A stretch of DNA of 14,910 nucleotides from a bacterium. GTDB taxonomy: Bacteria > UBP18 > UBA7526. A program made the translations under genes and the position numbers. Of the stretch, positions 6,312 through 13,715 are shown one piece after another. Below the pieces are notes generated by a model. It searched no databases, was not told the DNA's origin, and was given only the letters and a program-made list of their open reading frames with translations. The DNA lies in NCBI GenBank assembly GCA_030616365.1, contig JAUWXM010000020.1, positions 1 through 14,910 on the forward strand. The letters are read 5' to 3'. Position 1 is the stretch's first letter; each line of letters begins with the position of its first letter.

Positions 6312-6911
6312 ATGCGCGTTGGGATCATGGGCGGAACCTTTAACCCCATCCACTACGGCCATCTGGTAACCGCAGAAGTGGTCAGGGATAGGTTTAAGTT
6401 GGACAGGGTGATCTTCGTTCCTTCCTATCACACCCCCTATAAGGGAAGAATACATCCGGCTTCTTCCCGCCATCGCTATAAGATGGCAAAACTGGCCATA
6501 GAGAATAATGATTACTTTTCAGTATCCGATATTGAGATTAAAAAGGGAGGGAAGTCATATACCCGGGATACCATGAAGGAGTTTAAAAAAAGTTTTGGGA
6601 AAGAAACGAAACTTTTCTTTATCACCGGAGCGGATGCTATCGCCCAGATGCCCAGGTGGAAGAGAGCAAAGGAATTATCCACCTTGTGTGAGTTCATCGC
6701 TGCCTCCCGACCGGGTTTTAAATTAAGAAGACTGCCTGTGAAATATCAAAGGCATACTCATCTGATTGAAGTTCCGGCCCTGGCTATCTCATCCACAGAT
6801 ATCAGGGGACGCCTGAAGAAAGGTGAGACCATAAAGTATCTTCTCCCAGAGGACGTGGAGAAGTATATCTATAAGTATAGACTTTACGGTAGCAAGCCCC
6901 GTAGATACTGA
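6312..6911 (+). CDS. nadD: Nicotinate-nucleotide adenylyltransferase
   Basis: NadD joins ATP and nicotinate mononucleotide to give deamido-NAD, the penultimate step of NAD synthesis in the cytoplasm. The 199-aa protein starts MRVGIMGGTFNPIHYGH, containing the nucleotidyltransferase (T/H)xGH signature (GGTFNPIHYGH, 7-17). It then shows FVPSYHTPYK, FITGADAI, the PRWKRAKEL segment and the C-terminal ISSTDIRGRLKKG motif that closes the active site. GGAG (6303-6306) lies five bases before ATG 6312. In many bacteria obgE-proB-proA-nadD is followed by rsfS (ribosome silencing factor); here a pilus ATPase follows instead. Confidence 0.96.
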   Translation: MRVGIMGGTFNPIHYGHLVTAEVVRDRFKLDRVIFVPSYHTPYKGRIHPASSRHRYKMAKLAIENNDYFSVSDIEIKKGGKSYTRDTMKEFKKSFGKETKLFFITGADAIAQMPRWKRAKELSTLCEFIAASRPGFKLRRLPVKYQRHTHLIEVPALAISSTDIRGRLKKGETIKYLLPEDVEKYIYKYRLYGSKPRRY

Positions 6912-6964
6912 GTTATCAACAGGGCAGGCAGGTAAAACAATTATAAAAGGAAAGGGGAACTAAA

Positions 6965-8677
6965 ATGGCTAAGATGGAAAAGAAAAAGTTGGGAGAAATC
7001 TTGGTTGAGAAGGAGGTAATCACCTCTGCCCAGCTCACCCAGGCCCTGGCAGAGCAGAAGAGGACCGGGGAAAGACTGGGAAGGGTTCTGGTAAACCTGG
7101 GCTTCATCACCGAAAGAGAACTGATTAAATTCTTAGGGGCTCAGATGGAGATTCCTTTCATTAACCTCGATAATTACCTCATCGATCCCCAGATCATAGA
7201 CCTCGTTCCCCAGAGTCTGGCCAAACGCTACATCCTCATCCCGGTCTTTAAGAGTGAAGACACCCTGACCCTGGCCATGGCCGATCCCCTGAACGTCTTT
7301 GCTATTGATGACCTCCAGGCCCGGACGAAGTGTAAGGTTGCTCCAGCCGTGGCCGCAGAGGCAGATATCCTGAAGGCCATCGATCAGTACTATGGAATCA
7401 GCGAAAGTATGGAAGAGGTGATAAAGGAGGCCAGTGAGGAAAAGTTCAAGGTGGTGGAGGTAGAAGAGGTCGATCTGGATAAAGTCGAGACCCTGGCAGA
7501 GGAGATGCCCATCATAAAGTTAGTCAACCTCGTCATCATGCAGGCCATCAAGGACCGGGCAAGTGATATCCACATCGAGCCCGAGAGGGATAAGCTGAGG
7601 ACAAGATATCGAATAGATGGCATACTATACGAGGTTCCTTCTCCTCCTAAGAGGCTGCAGCCGGCCATCATCTCCCGAATTAAAATTATGGCGGGCATGG
7701 ACATCGCAGAGAAGAGGCTTCCTCAGGATGGCAGGATAAGACTGAGGATGAGGAACAAGGACATCGATCTCCGGGTAGCGACACTACCCACCATGTTTGG
7801 AGAAAAGGTAGTCTTGAGAATCCTGGAAAGGGCGGCCATGATCGTGGATCTGGATAAGCTGGGGCTTTTTCCCGATACCAGGAAGAAATATGAGGAGATT
7901 ATCGTCCGCCCCTATGGCATCGTCTTATCCACGGGACCCACGGGATGCGGCAAGAGTTCTACATTATATGCCTCTCTCAACAGAATTAAGTCCACCAAGA
8001 TGAATATCATCACCATTGAGGATCCCATAGAATACCAGATAAGCCTGGTCAATCAGGTCCAGATCAATCCCAAGGCAGGACTCACCTTTGCTAATGGCCT
8101 GCGCTCCTTCTTAAGACAGGACCCGGACATCATCATGGTGGGTGAGATAAGGGACCTGGAGACAGCAGAGATCGCAGTCCATGCCTCCCTGACCGGCCAC
8201 CTGGTCCTCTCCACCCTACATACCAATGATGCCCCTACGGCCTTCACCAGGCTGGTTGATATGGGGGTGGAGCCTTTTTTAGTCTCTTCCTCTGTCACTG
8301 CAGTCATGGCCCAGAGATTGGTGAGGACCATCTGCCCCAAGTGTAAGGAGGAGTATCATCCCCCTAAAGAGGTTCTGGAGGAACTGGGACTTTCCAAGGA
8401 GAAGGGCCTCAAGTTCTATAAGGGAAAGGGGTGTCGGAACTGCAAGAATACCGGCTACTTCGGGAGAACGGGAATCTTCGAGCTCCTCATTCCCAATGAA
8501 AAGATAAAGGATATGGTGGTGAGGAAGACCCCGGCAACAGAGATAAGAAAAGAGGCCTTGAGGGCCGGGATGATGTCTCTGAGGGAGGAGGGGGTCTTTA
8601 AGATAAAGAAGGGGATTACCTCAGTAGAAGAAATCTTGAGGGTTACTCAAGAAGAGGAATTCAAAATCACCGCCTAG
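6965..8677 (+). CDS. pilB: Type IV pilus / type II secretion assembly ATPase (PilB/GspE family)
   Basis: This hexameric cytoplasmic ATPase powers pilin or pseudopilin polymerisation. The 570-aa protein has an N-terminal MshEN-type region with two tandem 24-residue motifs (8-31 and 37-60) separated by five residues, the arrangement known to bind cyclic di-GMP in MshE relatives. The first copy has Glu17 where Gly is usual; the second is complete. The ATPase core carries Walker A GPTGCGKSST (324-333), the Asp box around IEDPIEYQ, Walker B RQDPDIIMVGEIRD, and the His box LSTLHTNDA. Four cysteines (457, 460, 490, 493) form the zinc-binding pattern of PilB/GspE. pilC follows nine bases later. Whether the system is a pilus or secretion machine cannot be decided from this gene alone. 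Confidence 0.95.
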   Translation: MAKMEKKKLGEILVEKEVITSAQLTQALAEQKRTGERLGRVLVNLGFITERELIKFLGAQMEIPFINLDNYLIDPQIIDLVPQSLAKRYILIPVFKSEDTLTLAMADPLNVFAIDDLQARTKCKVAPAVAAEADILKAIDQYYGISESMEEVIKEASEEKFKVVEVEEVDLDKVETLAEEMPIIKLVNLVIMQAIKDRASDIHIEPERDKLRTRYRIDGILYEVPSPPKRLQPAIISRIKIMAGMDIAEKRLPQDGRIRLRMRNKDIDLRVATLPTMFGEKVVLRILERAAMIVDLDKLGLFPDTRKKYEEIIVRPYGIVLSTGPTGCGKSSTLYASLNRIKSTKMNIITIEDPIEYQISLVNQVQINPKAGLTFANGLRSFLRQDPDIIMVGEIRDLETAEIAVHASLTGHLVLSTLHTNDAPTAFTRLVDMGVEPFLVSSSVTAVMAQRLVRTICPKCKEEYHPPKEVLEELGLSKEKGLKFYKGKGCRNCKNTGYFGRTGIFELLIPNEKIKDMVVRKTPATEIRKEALRAGMMSLREEGVFKIKKGITSVEEILRVTQEEEFKITA

Positions 8678-8686
8678 GAGAGAAGG

Positions 8687-9895
8687 ATGCCTAACTATAC
8701 CTACAAAGCTCGGGATAAATCCGGCTTAGTAGTTACTGGAACGAGGGAGGCGCCGAATGAGCGCGTCGTTGCAGATCGTTTGAGCGATCTGGGCTACTAT
8801 GTCATCTCTATTTCAGAAGCGAAAGAGGCATCAGAGGCCAGGCTATTTACCCGGCGTAAGAAAGTGACAACCCAGAATATCGTTACCTTCACCAGGCAGC
8901 TGGCCACCATGATCAGAGCAGGCATGACCTTTACCGTCAGCCTCGATACCCTCTCCCAGCAGACAGAGAACCCAGCCTTAAGAGAGATAGCTGTTCAGTT
9001 AAAGAGAGATGTCGAGGGAGGCTTGAGCTTCTCCGATGCCTTGGCCAAGCATCCCAAGGTCTTCTCTGAACTATATGTCAATATGGTAAGAGCGGGTGAG
9101 GCGGGAGGGGTATTGGAAGAGATACTGGAAAGGTTGATCTTTATCGCAGAGAGGGAAGGGGAGACCAGGTCCCGACTCCGGGCAGCCTTAACCTATCCCA
9201 CAGTGGTGGTTTCGGTTGCTGTTCTGGTCATCGGCTTCTTGGCCGTGGTCGTCTTCCCCAGGTTCATGGGCGTCTTCGCCCACGCTGAGATTACCCTTCC
9301 CTTACCCACCAGGATCCTTTTAGCAGTGAGTAGTTTCACCCAGTCCTACTGGTGGGCCATCTCGGGTGGAATTTTAATAATAATCTTCTCTTACCGGGGA
9401 TATTCCAGAACAGAAGGGGGAGGGTTTATCATCGATAGAGTAAAACTCAAGATCCCCATCTTCGGCCTTTTAATTAAAAAGCTCATCGTTGCCCGCTTTG
9501 CTCGGATTCTCTCCACCCTTCATGGTAGTGGGGTCCCTATTCTGAGTGCTTTAGAAATCGTGGAAAGAACCATTGGCAATGTGGTCATCTCCCGGGTGAT
9601 AGAGAATGTGAGGACCAGCGTGAGAGAAGGGGAATCCATTGCCGAGCCCTTGAGAATATCGAAGGTCTTTCCTCCCATGGTGGTGCACATGATTACTATT
9701 GGGGAGGAGTCGGGAGCCCTGGATAAGATGCTCACTGAAGTGGCCGATACCTACGATCGGGAAGTGGACTATGCCTTGAGAAATGTCACCGCCGCCCTGG
9801 AACCAATCTTAATCGTCGTTATGGGGATCATCGTAGCCTTCATCGCTCTGTCTCTATTCCTCCCCTACTTTGACATGATAAAGGTCGTTCGCTAA
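8687..9895 (+). CDS. pilC: Type IV pilus / type II secretion inner-membrane platform protein (PilC/GspF family)
   Basis: The platform protein couples the PilB ATPase to pilin polymerisation in the inner membrane. The 402-aa length and N-terminus MPNYTYKARDKSG are typical. It has two homologous GspF domains (about 68-190 and 270-392), each with the RQLATMIRAG / ARILSTLHGSG-type opening and a GE-G element (VRAGEAGGVLEE; TIGEESGALDKML). Membrane segments lie near residues 168-190, 220-237 and 370-392. The start ATG 8687 follows GAGAAGG-type purines within nine bases of the pilB stop, indicating one operon. No pilT retraction ATPase lies between them. Confidence 0.95.
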   Translation: MPNYTYKARDKSGLVVTGTREAPNERVVADRLSDLGYYVISISEAKEASEARLFTRRKKVTTQNIVTFTRQLATMIRAGMTFTVSLDTLSQQTENPALREIAVQLKRDVEGGLSFSDALAKHPKVFSELYVNMVRAGEAGGVLEEILERLIFIAEREGETRSRLRAALTYPTVVVSVAVLVIGFLAVVVFPRFMGVFAHAEITLPLPTRILLAVSSFTQSYWWAISGGILIIIFSYRGYSRTEGGGFIIDRVKLKIPIFGLLIKKLIVARFARILSTLHGSGVPILSALEIVERTIGNVVISRVIENVRTSVREGESIAEPLRISKVFPPMVVHMITIGEESGALDKMLTEVADTYDREVDYALRNVTAALEPILIVVMGIIVAFIALSLFLPYFDMIKVVR

Positions 9896-9913
9896 AATTT
9901 GTTTAATAATTCG

Positions 9914-10125
9914 GGTTACATCTAAAGGTTATGGTAACGAAGCCCGTATCGGTAACGTTGAGGGGTTGGGTAAACTACAATGAGGGTGAGGATGGATAGT
10001 GAGTTATGGGTCAGGGATGAGTTGTGAGGGTGAGGTCATAAAAACCCAATCCCATCCCCACAACCCGACTCACAACACACAACTCACCCTTAAACCCCAC
10101 AACAAAAAATAACGTAACCGTAACC
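9914..10125. repeat. Large imperfect inverted repeat in the pilC-pseudopilin spacer
   Basis: Three nested segments pair imperfectly: 9927-9939 with 10113-10125 (11 of 13), 9957-9967 with 10093-10103 (GTTGAGGGGTT / AACCCCACAAC, 10 of 11), and 10014-10034 with 10069-10089 (about 17 pairs with a bulge). GGTTAC at 9914 can also pair with the GTAACC copies at 10114-10125. The left half is rich in G and T and the right half in C and A. No open frame is credible in this 252-bp spacer, and no clear promoter is visible. Confidence 0.6.
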
Positions 10126-10147
10126 AAATAGCAAGGAAACTGTTATT

Positions 10148-10543
10148 ATGCATCTTTTAAGAAATGAGAGAGGTCGCAGTCTCTGGGAAAACCTCATTCT
10201 GGGGGCCATCCTGGTAGGCATGATCTATGTAGCAGTTTTATATTATGGAAAGGTGGCTGAGCAGGCAAGGATGAAGGTCCTGGAGTCTGATATGAGGAAT
10301 ATGCGTCTGGGAATCAGCCTCTATCTTTATATGAATGGGAAGGTTCCAGAGGATATTCGGCACCTGGAGAAGAAGGAATGTATTGCATATACCGCAGGAG
10401 GAGAATTAATCAAAAGGGAGTATGTGAAACTTATCACCAAGGATGAGGAAGGCTATCCCCTGGATCCCTTTGGCAATAGATACCACTATAACCCAGAGAC
10501 GGGAATGATTCACCCCACTGCCCCAGGCTATGAGGACTGGTGA
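10148..10543 (+). CDS. Noncanonical pseudopilin-like protein
   Basis: The 131-aa protein has a prepilin-like start: basic MHLLRNERG, then a hydrophobic helix to about residue 37. If cleaved after Gly9, the mature protein begins R-S-L-W-E, keeping the key Glu at +5 (Glu14), but +1 is Arg instead of Phe/Met and the usual FTLIELLIV core is replaced. The C-terminal part has YPLDPFGNRYHYNPETG, resembling the DPWGNPY region of GspG-type major pseudopilins. A Shine-Dalgarno AAGGA (10133-10137) lies ten bases before ATG 10148. Its stop overlaps the start of the next gene. I infer a minor pseudopilin of the PilB/PilC machine, possibly processed poorly or not at all. Confidence 0.7.
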   Translation: MHLLRNERGRSLWENLILGAILVGMIYVAVLYYGKVAEQARMKVLESDMRNMRLGISLYLYMNGKVPEDIRHLEKKECIAYTAGGELIKREYVKLITKDEEGYPLDPFGNRYHYNPETGMIHPTAPGYEDW

Positions 10544-11772
10544 TGAGAATTCCTCTGGTGGATTTAAAGAGTCAGTATGAGGAAATAAAGAAAGAAATCC
10601 AGGAAGCAATAAATAGGGTCTTAGATAATACCGCCTTTATTCTGGGTGAGGAAGTCGCTAAATTCGAAGAGGAATTTGCTAAATTCTGTGGAGCGAAGTA
10701 TGGAATAGGGACCTCCTCCGGTACCTCTGCCCTCCACCTCGCCCTATTATCTTTGGGGGTCGGAGAGGGAGATGAGGTAATCACCACTCCCTATACCTTC
10801 ACGGCAACGGTTGAGACCATCATCCACTGCGGAGCAAAACCCCTCTTTGTCGATATCAATCCCAGAAATTATAACATTGATATCCAAAAACTTGAAGAAT
10901 TCATTAAAAAAGAATGTAAGATTAATTCCAAAACGGGCCAACTGGCCTCCGCCGAAAGTGGATCCACCTCTGGCGGAAACCGGCAAATCGAAGCGAAGCG
11001 GAAATCCCGACCCCTTTCTCCTCGCTTTGTCGGGACCGGTAAACCCATAAAAGCCATCATCCCCATCCATCTCTATGGCCAGCCAGCGGATTTAGACCCT
11101 ATCCTGAAACTTGCTGAAGAGTATAATCTGAAGGTAATCGAGGATGCCTGCCAGGCCCATGGGGCAAAATATAAAGGAAGAAGAGTAGGGGGTATGGGAG
11201 ATATCGGTTGTTTCAGCTTCTATCCGGGAAAGAACTTAGGGGCTTATGGTGATGGAGGGATGGTGGTCACCAATGACGAAGGAATCGCAAAAAAGATTAG
11301 AATGCTTCGGGATCATGGAAGAAAAGAGAAGTACGAGCATCTCATGGTTGGCTATAACTATAGATTGGATGCCCTCCAGGCCGCTATCCTGAGAGTAAAA
11401 CTCAAATACCTTGATGAATGGAACGAAAAGAGAAGGGAGAATGCTTCAATCTATAACAAATTATTAAAAGATTTGAATGTCGTTACCCCTTATGAGGAGA
11501 AGTATGCAAAACACGTCTATCACCTCTATGTCCTAAGAATAAAGAGAAGAAATGAAATCTATAAATTCTTGCAGGAGAAGGGCATTCTCTGCGGCATTCA
11601 CTATTCTCTTCCTCTCCATCTCCAGAGAGCATATCATAGTTTAGGATATAGGAAGGGGGATTTTCCCGTGGCAGAAGAATGCGCTAAAGAAGTAATCTCC
11701 CTTCCCATCTTTCCCGAATTAAAAGAGAATGGGATAGAGTCTATCGTCAAAATCCTTGGTGAATTCCGATGA
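10543..11772 (+). CDS. DegT/DnrJ/EryC1/StrS-family aminotransferase with in-frame insert
   Basis: This family uses PLP to aminate keto sugars on nucleotide carriers, mostly for surface glycans, O-antigen or glycoprotein sugars. Seen here are GTSSGTSALHLALLSLGVGEGDEVITTPYTF, the IHLYGQPADLDPI segment, EDACQAHGA, and FSFYPGKNLGAYGDGG with the PLP-binding Lys230. The C-terminal YNYRLDALQAAIL and HYSLPLHLQ motifs are also intact. At 409 aa it is about 40 residues longer than usual. The excess maps to residues about 124-168, between KLEEFIKK and KPIKAIIPIHLYG, a low-complexity polar stretch encoded by palindromic DNA. ATG 10543 overlaps the upstream stop (TGATG); the GTG at 10540 is less likely. 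It overlaps the kinase gene downstream. Confidence 0.9.
   Translation: MRIPLVDLKSQYEEIKKEIQEAINRVLDNTAFILGEEVAKFEEEFAKFCGAKYGIGTSSGTSALHLALLSLGVGEGDEVITTPYTFTATVETIIHCGAKPLFVDINPRNYNIDIQKLEEFIKKECKINSKTGQLASAESGSTSGGNRQIEAKRKSRPLSPRFVGTGKPIKAIIPIHLYGQPADLDPILKLAEEYNLKVIEDACQAHGAKYKGRRVGGMGDIGCFSFYPGKNLGAYGDGGMVVTNDEGIAKKIRMLRDHGRKEKYEHLMVGYNYRLDALQAAILRVKLKYLDEWNEKRRENASIYNKLLKDLNVVTPYEEKYAKHVYHLYVLRIKRRNEIYKFLQEKGILCGIHYSLPLHLQRAYHSLGYRKGDFPVAEECAKEVISLPIFPELKENGIESIVKILGEFR
10936..11036. repeat. Palindromic repeat insert inside the aminotransferase gene
   Basis: Three inverted repeats lie in succession: GGCC-AACT-GGCC (10936-10947); TCCGCC (10948-10953) pairing with GGCGGA (10972-10977) around the perfect palindrome GTGGATCCAC (10958-10967); and TCCCGAC (11005-11011) pairing with GTCGGGA (11029-11035). 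The last arms match the intergenic hairpin at 6253-6272. The frame stays open across the insert. Its exact borders are uncertain by about ten bases each side. Confidence 0.75.
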
Positions 11773-12686
11773 GAAGATTCAGAATAAAAGTCTTTGAGCT
11801 AAAGTGGTTGGCCATTATTCTCTTATGGATTCTCTGGTGGTGGTGGGAGGTCATCAGGTTCTTTCTGCGCCTGGAACCCTTCAACTGGATCCATTTCTTT
11901 GAACTATTTGCTGCCCTCTCCCTCTCTTCATTGATTATCTATCTCATCTTCCGAAGGTTGGAAATGAAGAGTGAAGAACTGCGCAAGACTCAGGAGCAAC
12001 TCATCCAGGCAGGGAAATTGGCCTCCACTGGCCAATTAGCAGCGGGTGTAGCCCATGAACTGAATAACCCCCTGACCACGGTCTCTGGCTATGCCCAGCT
12101 TCTCTTAAAGCGTCTGAATAAAAAGGACCCCAATTTTAAGAAGATAGAGGCCATGGCTCAAGAGGCCCAACGCTGTAAGGTCATCATCAAAAACCTCTTG
12201 GACTTCTCCCGCCCGGCGGGAAGAAAGGATTACCAGGCCCTGAACGTCAATATCCCTCTAAAGAATACCCTCTCTCTGGTAGGGGAGCAGATGAGACTCC
12301 AGAACGTAAGAATAACCAAAAATCTCTCTTCTCATCTCCCCCGAATCAAAGCCAATCCCAGTCAGTTGGAACAGGTCTTCATGAATATCGTCTCCAATGC
12401 CCTGGGTAGTATGCCCAATGGTGGGGAATTGAGAATCGCTACCCGAAAGATAGATAATGGGGTAGGGGTTACCTTTACAGATACCGGATGCGGCATCAAG
12501 AGTGAGGATTTGGATAAGGTCTTTAACCCCTTCTTCACCACCAAGAGACCGGGGAGGGGAGTGGGGCTCGGTCTCTCGGTAAGCTATGGCATTATCCGGG
12601 AGCATGGAGGAGAGATTGGGGTAGAGAGTGAGGAAGGAAGGGGTTCCACTTTTACCATCGGCCTTCCTATTCAGGAGAAGGGATGA
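11769..12686 (+). CDS. Membrane-bound sensor histidine kinase (NtrB-like core)
   Basis: This is the sensor of a two-component system: it autophosphorylates on His and passes phosphate to the adjacent receiver protein. The 305-aa protein has two membrane segments (about 12-33 and 42-62) joined by a very short loop, so it has no sizeable extracytoplasmic sensor domain. HisKA follows with AGVAHELNNPL and phospho-acceptor His96. The catalytic domain has the N box with Asn210 (NIVSNALGSM), G1 DTGCGI (238-243), FNPFFTTK, and G2 GVGLGL (264-269). The Trp-rich first helix (LLWILWWWWEVI) is unusual. ATG 11769 overlaps the preceding stop as ATGA, and its own stop overlaps the regulator start. It may sense membrane state or a partner protein. 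Confidence 0.95.
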   Translation: MRRFRIKVFELKWLAIILLWILWWWWEVIRFFLRLEPFNWIHFFELFAALSLSSLIIYLIFRRLEMKSEELRKTQEQLIQAGKLASTGQLAAGVAHELNNPLTTVSGYAQLLLKRLNKKDPNFKKIEAMAQEAQRCKVIIKNLLDFSRPAGRKDYQALNVNIPLKNTLSLVGEQMRLQNVRITKNLSSHLPRIKANPSQLEQVFMNIVSNALGSMPNGGELRIATRKIDNGVGVTFTDTGCGIKSEDLDKVFNPFFTTKRPGRGVGLGLSVSYGIIREHGGEIGVESEEGRGSTFTIGLPIQEKG

Positions 12687-13189
12687 AGAAAGGTCTCAAT
12701 ATCTTAGTAGTGGATGATGAGAAGAGGGTCTGTGAACTCTTTCATGATATCCTGGAGGAGAGACATAGGGTAAGCTCTGTTACCAGTGGGGAGGAAGCGG
12801 TCAAGAGAATTAGAAGAGAACCCTTTGATGTCGTCTTCCTGGATGTGGTCATGCCCGGGATGGATGGCCTGGAGGCCTTCAAGACTATCAAAAAACTCAA
12901 TCCGGAAGCCATGGTCGTTATGATGACCGGCTTCGCTGTGGAGGAGAAGATAAAGGAGGCCTTGAGATTGGGGGCTATCGACTATCTCACCAAGCCCTTC
13001 GATGTTGATGAAATTTTAACCATCGCTCAGGTAGCCCAGTATCTGAACCTCCATCAGCTAACGGTCTATAAATTGGTCAAGGAGGGAGGCCTTCCGGCCT
13101 TCAAGGTAGGCGGCCAGTGGAGGTTCAAGAAAAAGATTCTCGATAGGTGGATCAGTCAGGAGACAAAGAGACAGAAATCAAAAAAGTAA
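12683..13189 (+). CDS. Response regulator: receiver domain fused to excisionase-family helix-turn-helix
   Basis: The 168-aa protein has a receiver domain (about 5-112) with acidic pair Asp11/Asp12, phospho-acceptor Asp54 in VVFLDVVMPGMDG, Thr82 and Lys104 (YLTKPF). Straight after KPFDVDEIL comes an excisionase/MerR-like winged HTH (about 112-158): TIAQVAQYLNLHQLTVYKLVKEGGLPAFKVGGQWRF in register with the HTH_17 family, then DRWI. The usual receiver helix alpha-5 seems shortened or merged with the first HTH helix. The start overlaps the kinase stop (ATGA), so it is the cognate partner. It is likely a DNA-binding transcription regulator; its targets are unknown. The two promoters just downstream are candidates. 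Confidence 0.92.
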   Translation: MKKGLNILVVDDEKRVCELFHDILEERHRVSSVTSGEEAVKRIRREPFDVVFLDVVMPGMDGLEAFKTIKKLNPEAMVVMMTGFAVEEKIKEALRLGAIDYLTKPFDVDEILTIAQVAQYLNLHQLTVYKLVKEGGLPAFKVGGQWRFKKKILDRWISQETKRQKSKK

Positions 13190-13196
13190 AAAAATC

Positions 13197-13225
13197 TTGA
13201 CAAATCAAAAAAAGTGTGCTAATTT
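13197..13225 (+). promoter_or_regulatory. Promoter P1, upstream of the duplicated membrane protein
   Basis: TTGACA (13197-13202), a 17-base spacer, and TAATTT (13220-13225) form a sigma-70-type promoter eight bases after the regulator stop. The spacer is A-rich and ends in AAAAAAAGTGTGC; 14 of its 17 bases match promoter P2 at 13758-13786. Confidence 0.7.
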
Positions 13226-13244
13226 TTTTAAAAAGGAGGAAAAA

Positions 13245-13715
13245 ATGGAAAAGTTAGGTTTATTGGGGAATCTGATGGTCTATCGGGTATTGGGATTTGT
13301 TTTCTTGGTGATGAGTGTGACCTACTTCTTCAGACCTAAGGCCATGATAAAACTCGATAGCTTAGGAAGGAGACTACTCTGGGACGATAAGTGGACATTC
13401 AGACACCGGATAATAACCGGACTCTTCTTCTTGGTAATCTCCCTGGCTCTCATTCGGGCAGGGACGTTATTGGGAAGTGAGATTGAGAGACTGGGCATCT
13501 TAGGGAATACGCTCCTCTACTACATCTTAGGAGGGGTGCTCCTTCTGGCTTCTATCTGCTACCTCTTTGCTCCCAGGGCAATAAAAAAGCTGGATAGTCT
13601 GGGAAAGATGCCAATAAACGATACCCCCAGGGTCTATGGCCTCCATCCCAGGATAACTGGGGCCTTCTTTCTCATAGTCAGCCTCATTCTGCTCTACGTA
13701 GGATTTTTTAGATAA
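13245..13715 (+). CDS. Four-helix membrane protein with an internal duplication (unknown function)
   Basis: I do not recognise this 156-aa protein as a named family. It has four hydrophobic segments (about 12-30, 56-72, 90-108, 136-154). Residues 4-73 and 83-153 are two copies of one unit: LGLLGN / LGILGN, then YFFRPKAMIKLDSLG / YLFAPRAIKKLDSLG, then RIITGLFFLVISL / RITGAFFLIVSLI. The offset is 79-80 residues. Each unit is two helices joined by a basic KLDSLG loop. ATG 13245 is chosen over an upstream TTG because AGGAGG (13234-13239) lies five bases before it. It has its own promoter P1, and shares promoter type with the pilin gene. A small membrane accessory of the pilus or sensor system is possible but unproven. 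Confidence 0.85.
   Translation: MEKLGLLGNLMVYRVLGFVFLVMSVTYFFRPKAMIKLDSLGRRLLWDDKWTFRHRIITGLFFLVISLALIRAGTLLGSEIERLGILGNTLLYYILGGVLLLASICYLFAPRAIKKLDSLGKMPINDTPRVYGLHPRITGAFFLIVSLILLYVGFFR

Noticed and set aside
10747..11070. Minus- and plus-strand open frames across the aminotransferase insert
   Set aside because: They arise from the palindromic insert and surrounding coding sequence. The continuous aminotransferase frame with conserved motifs on both sides is clearly the real one.
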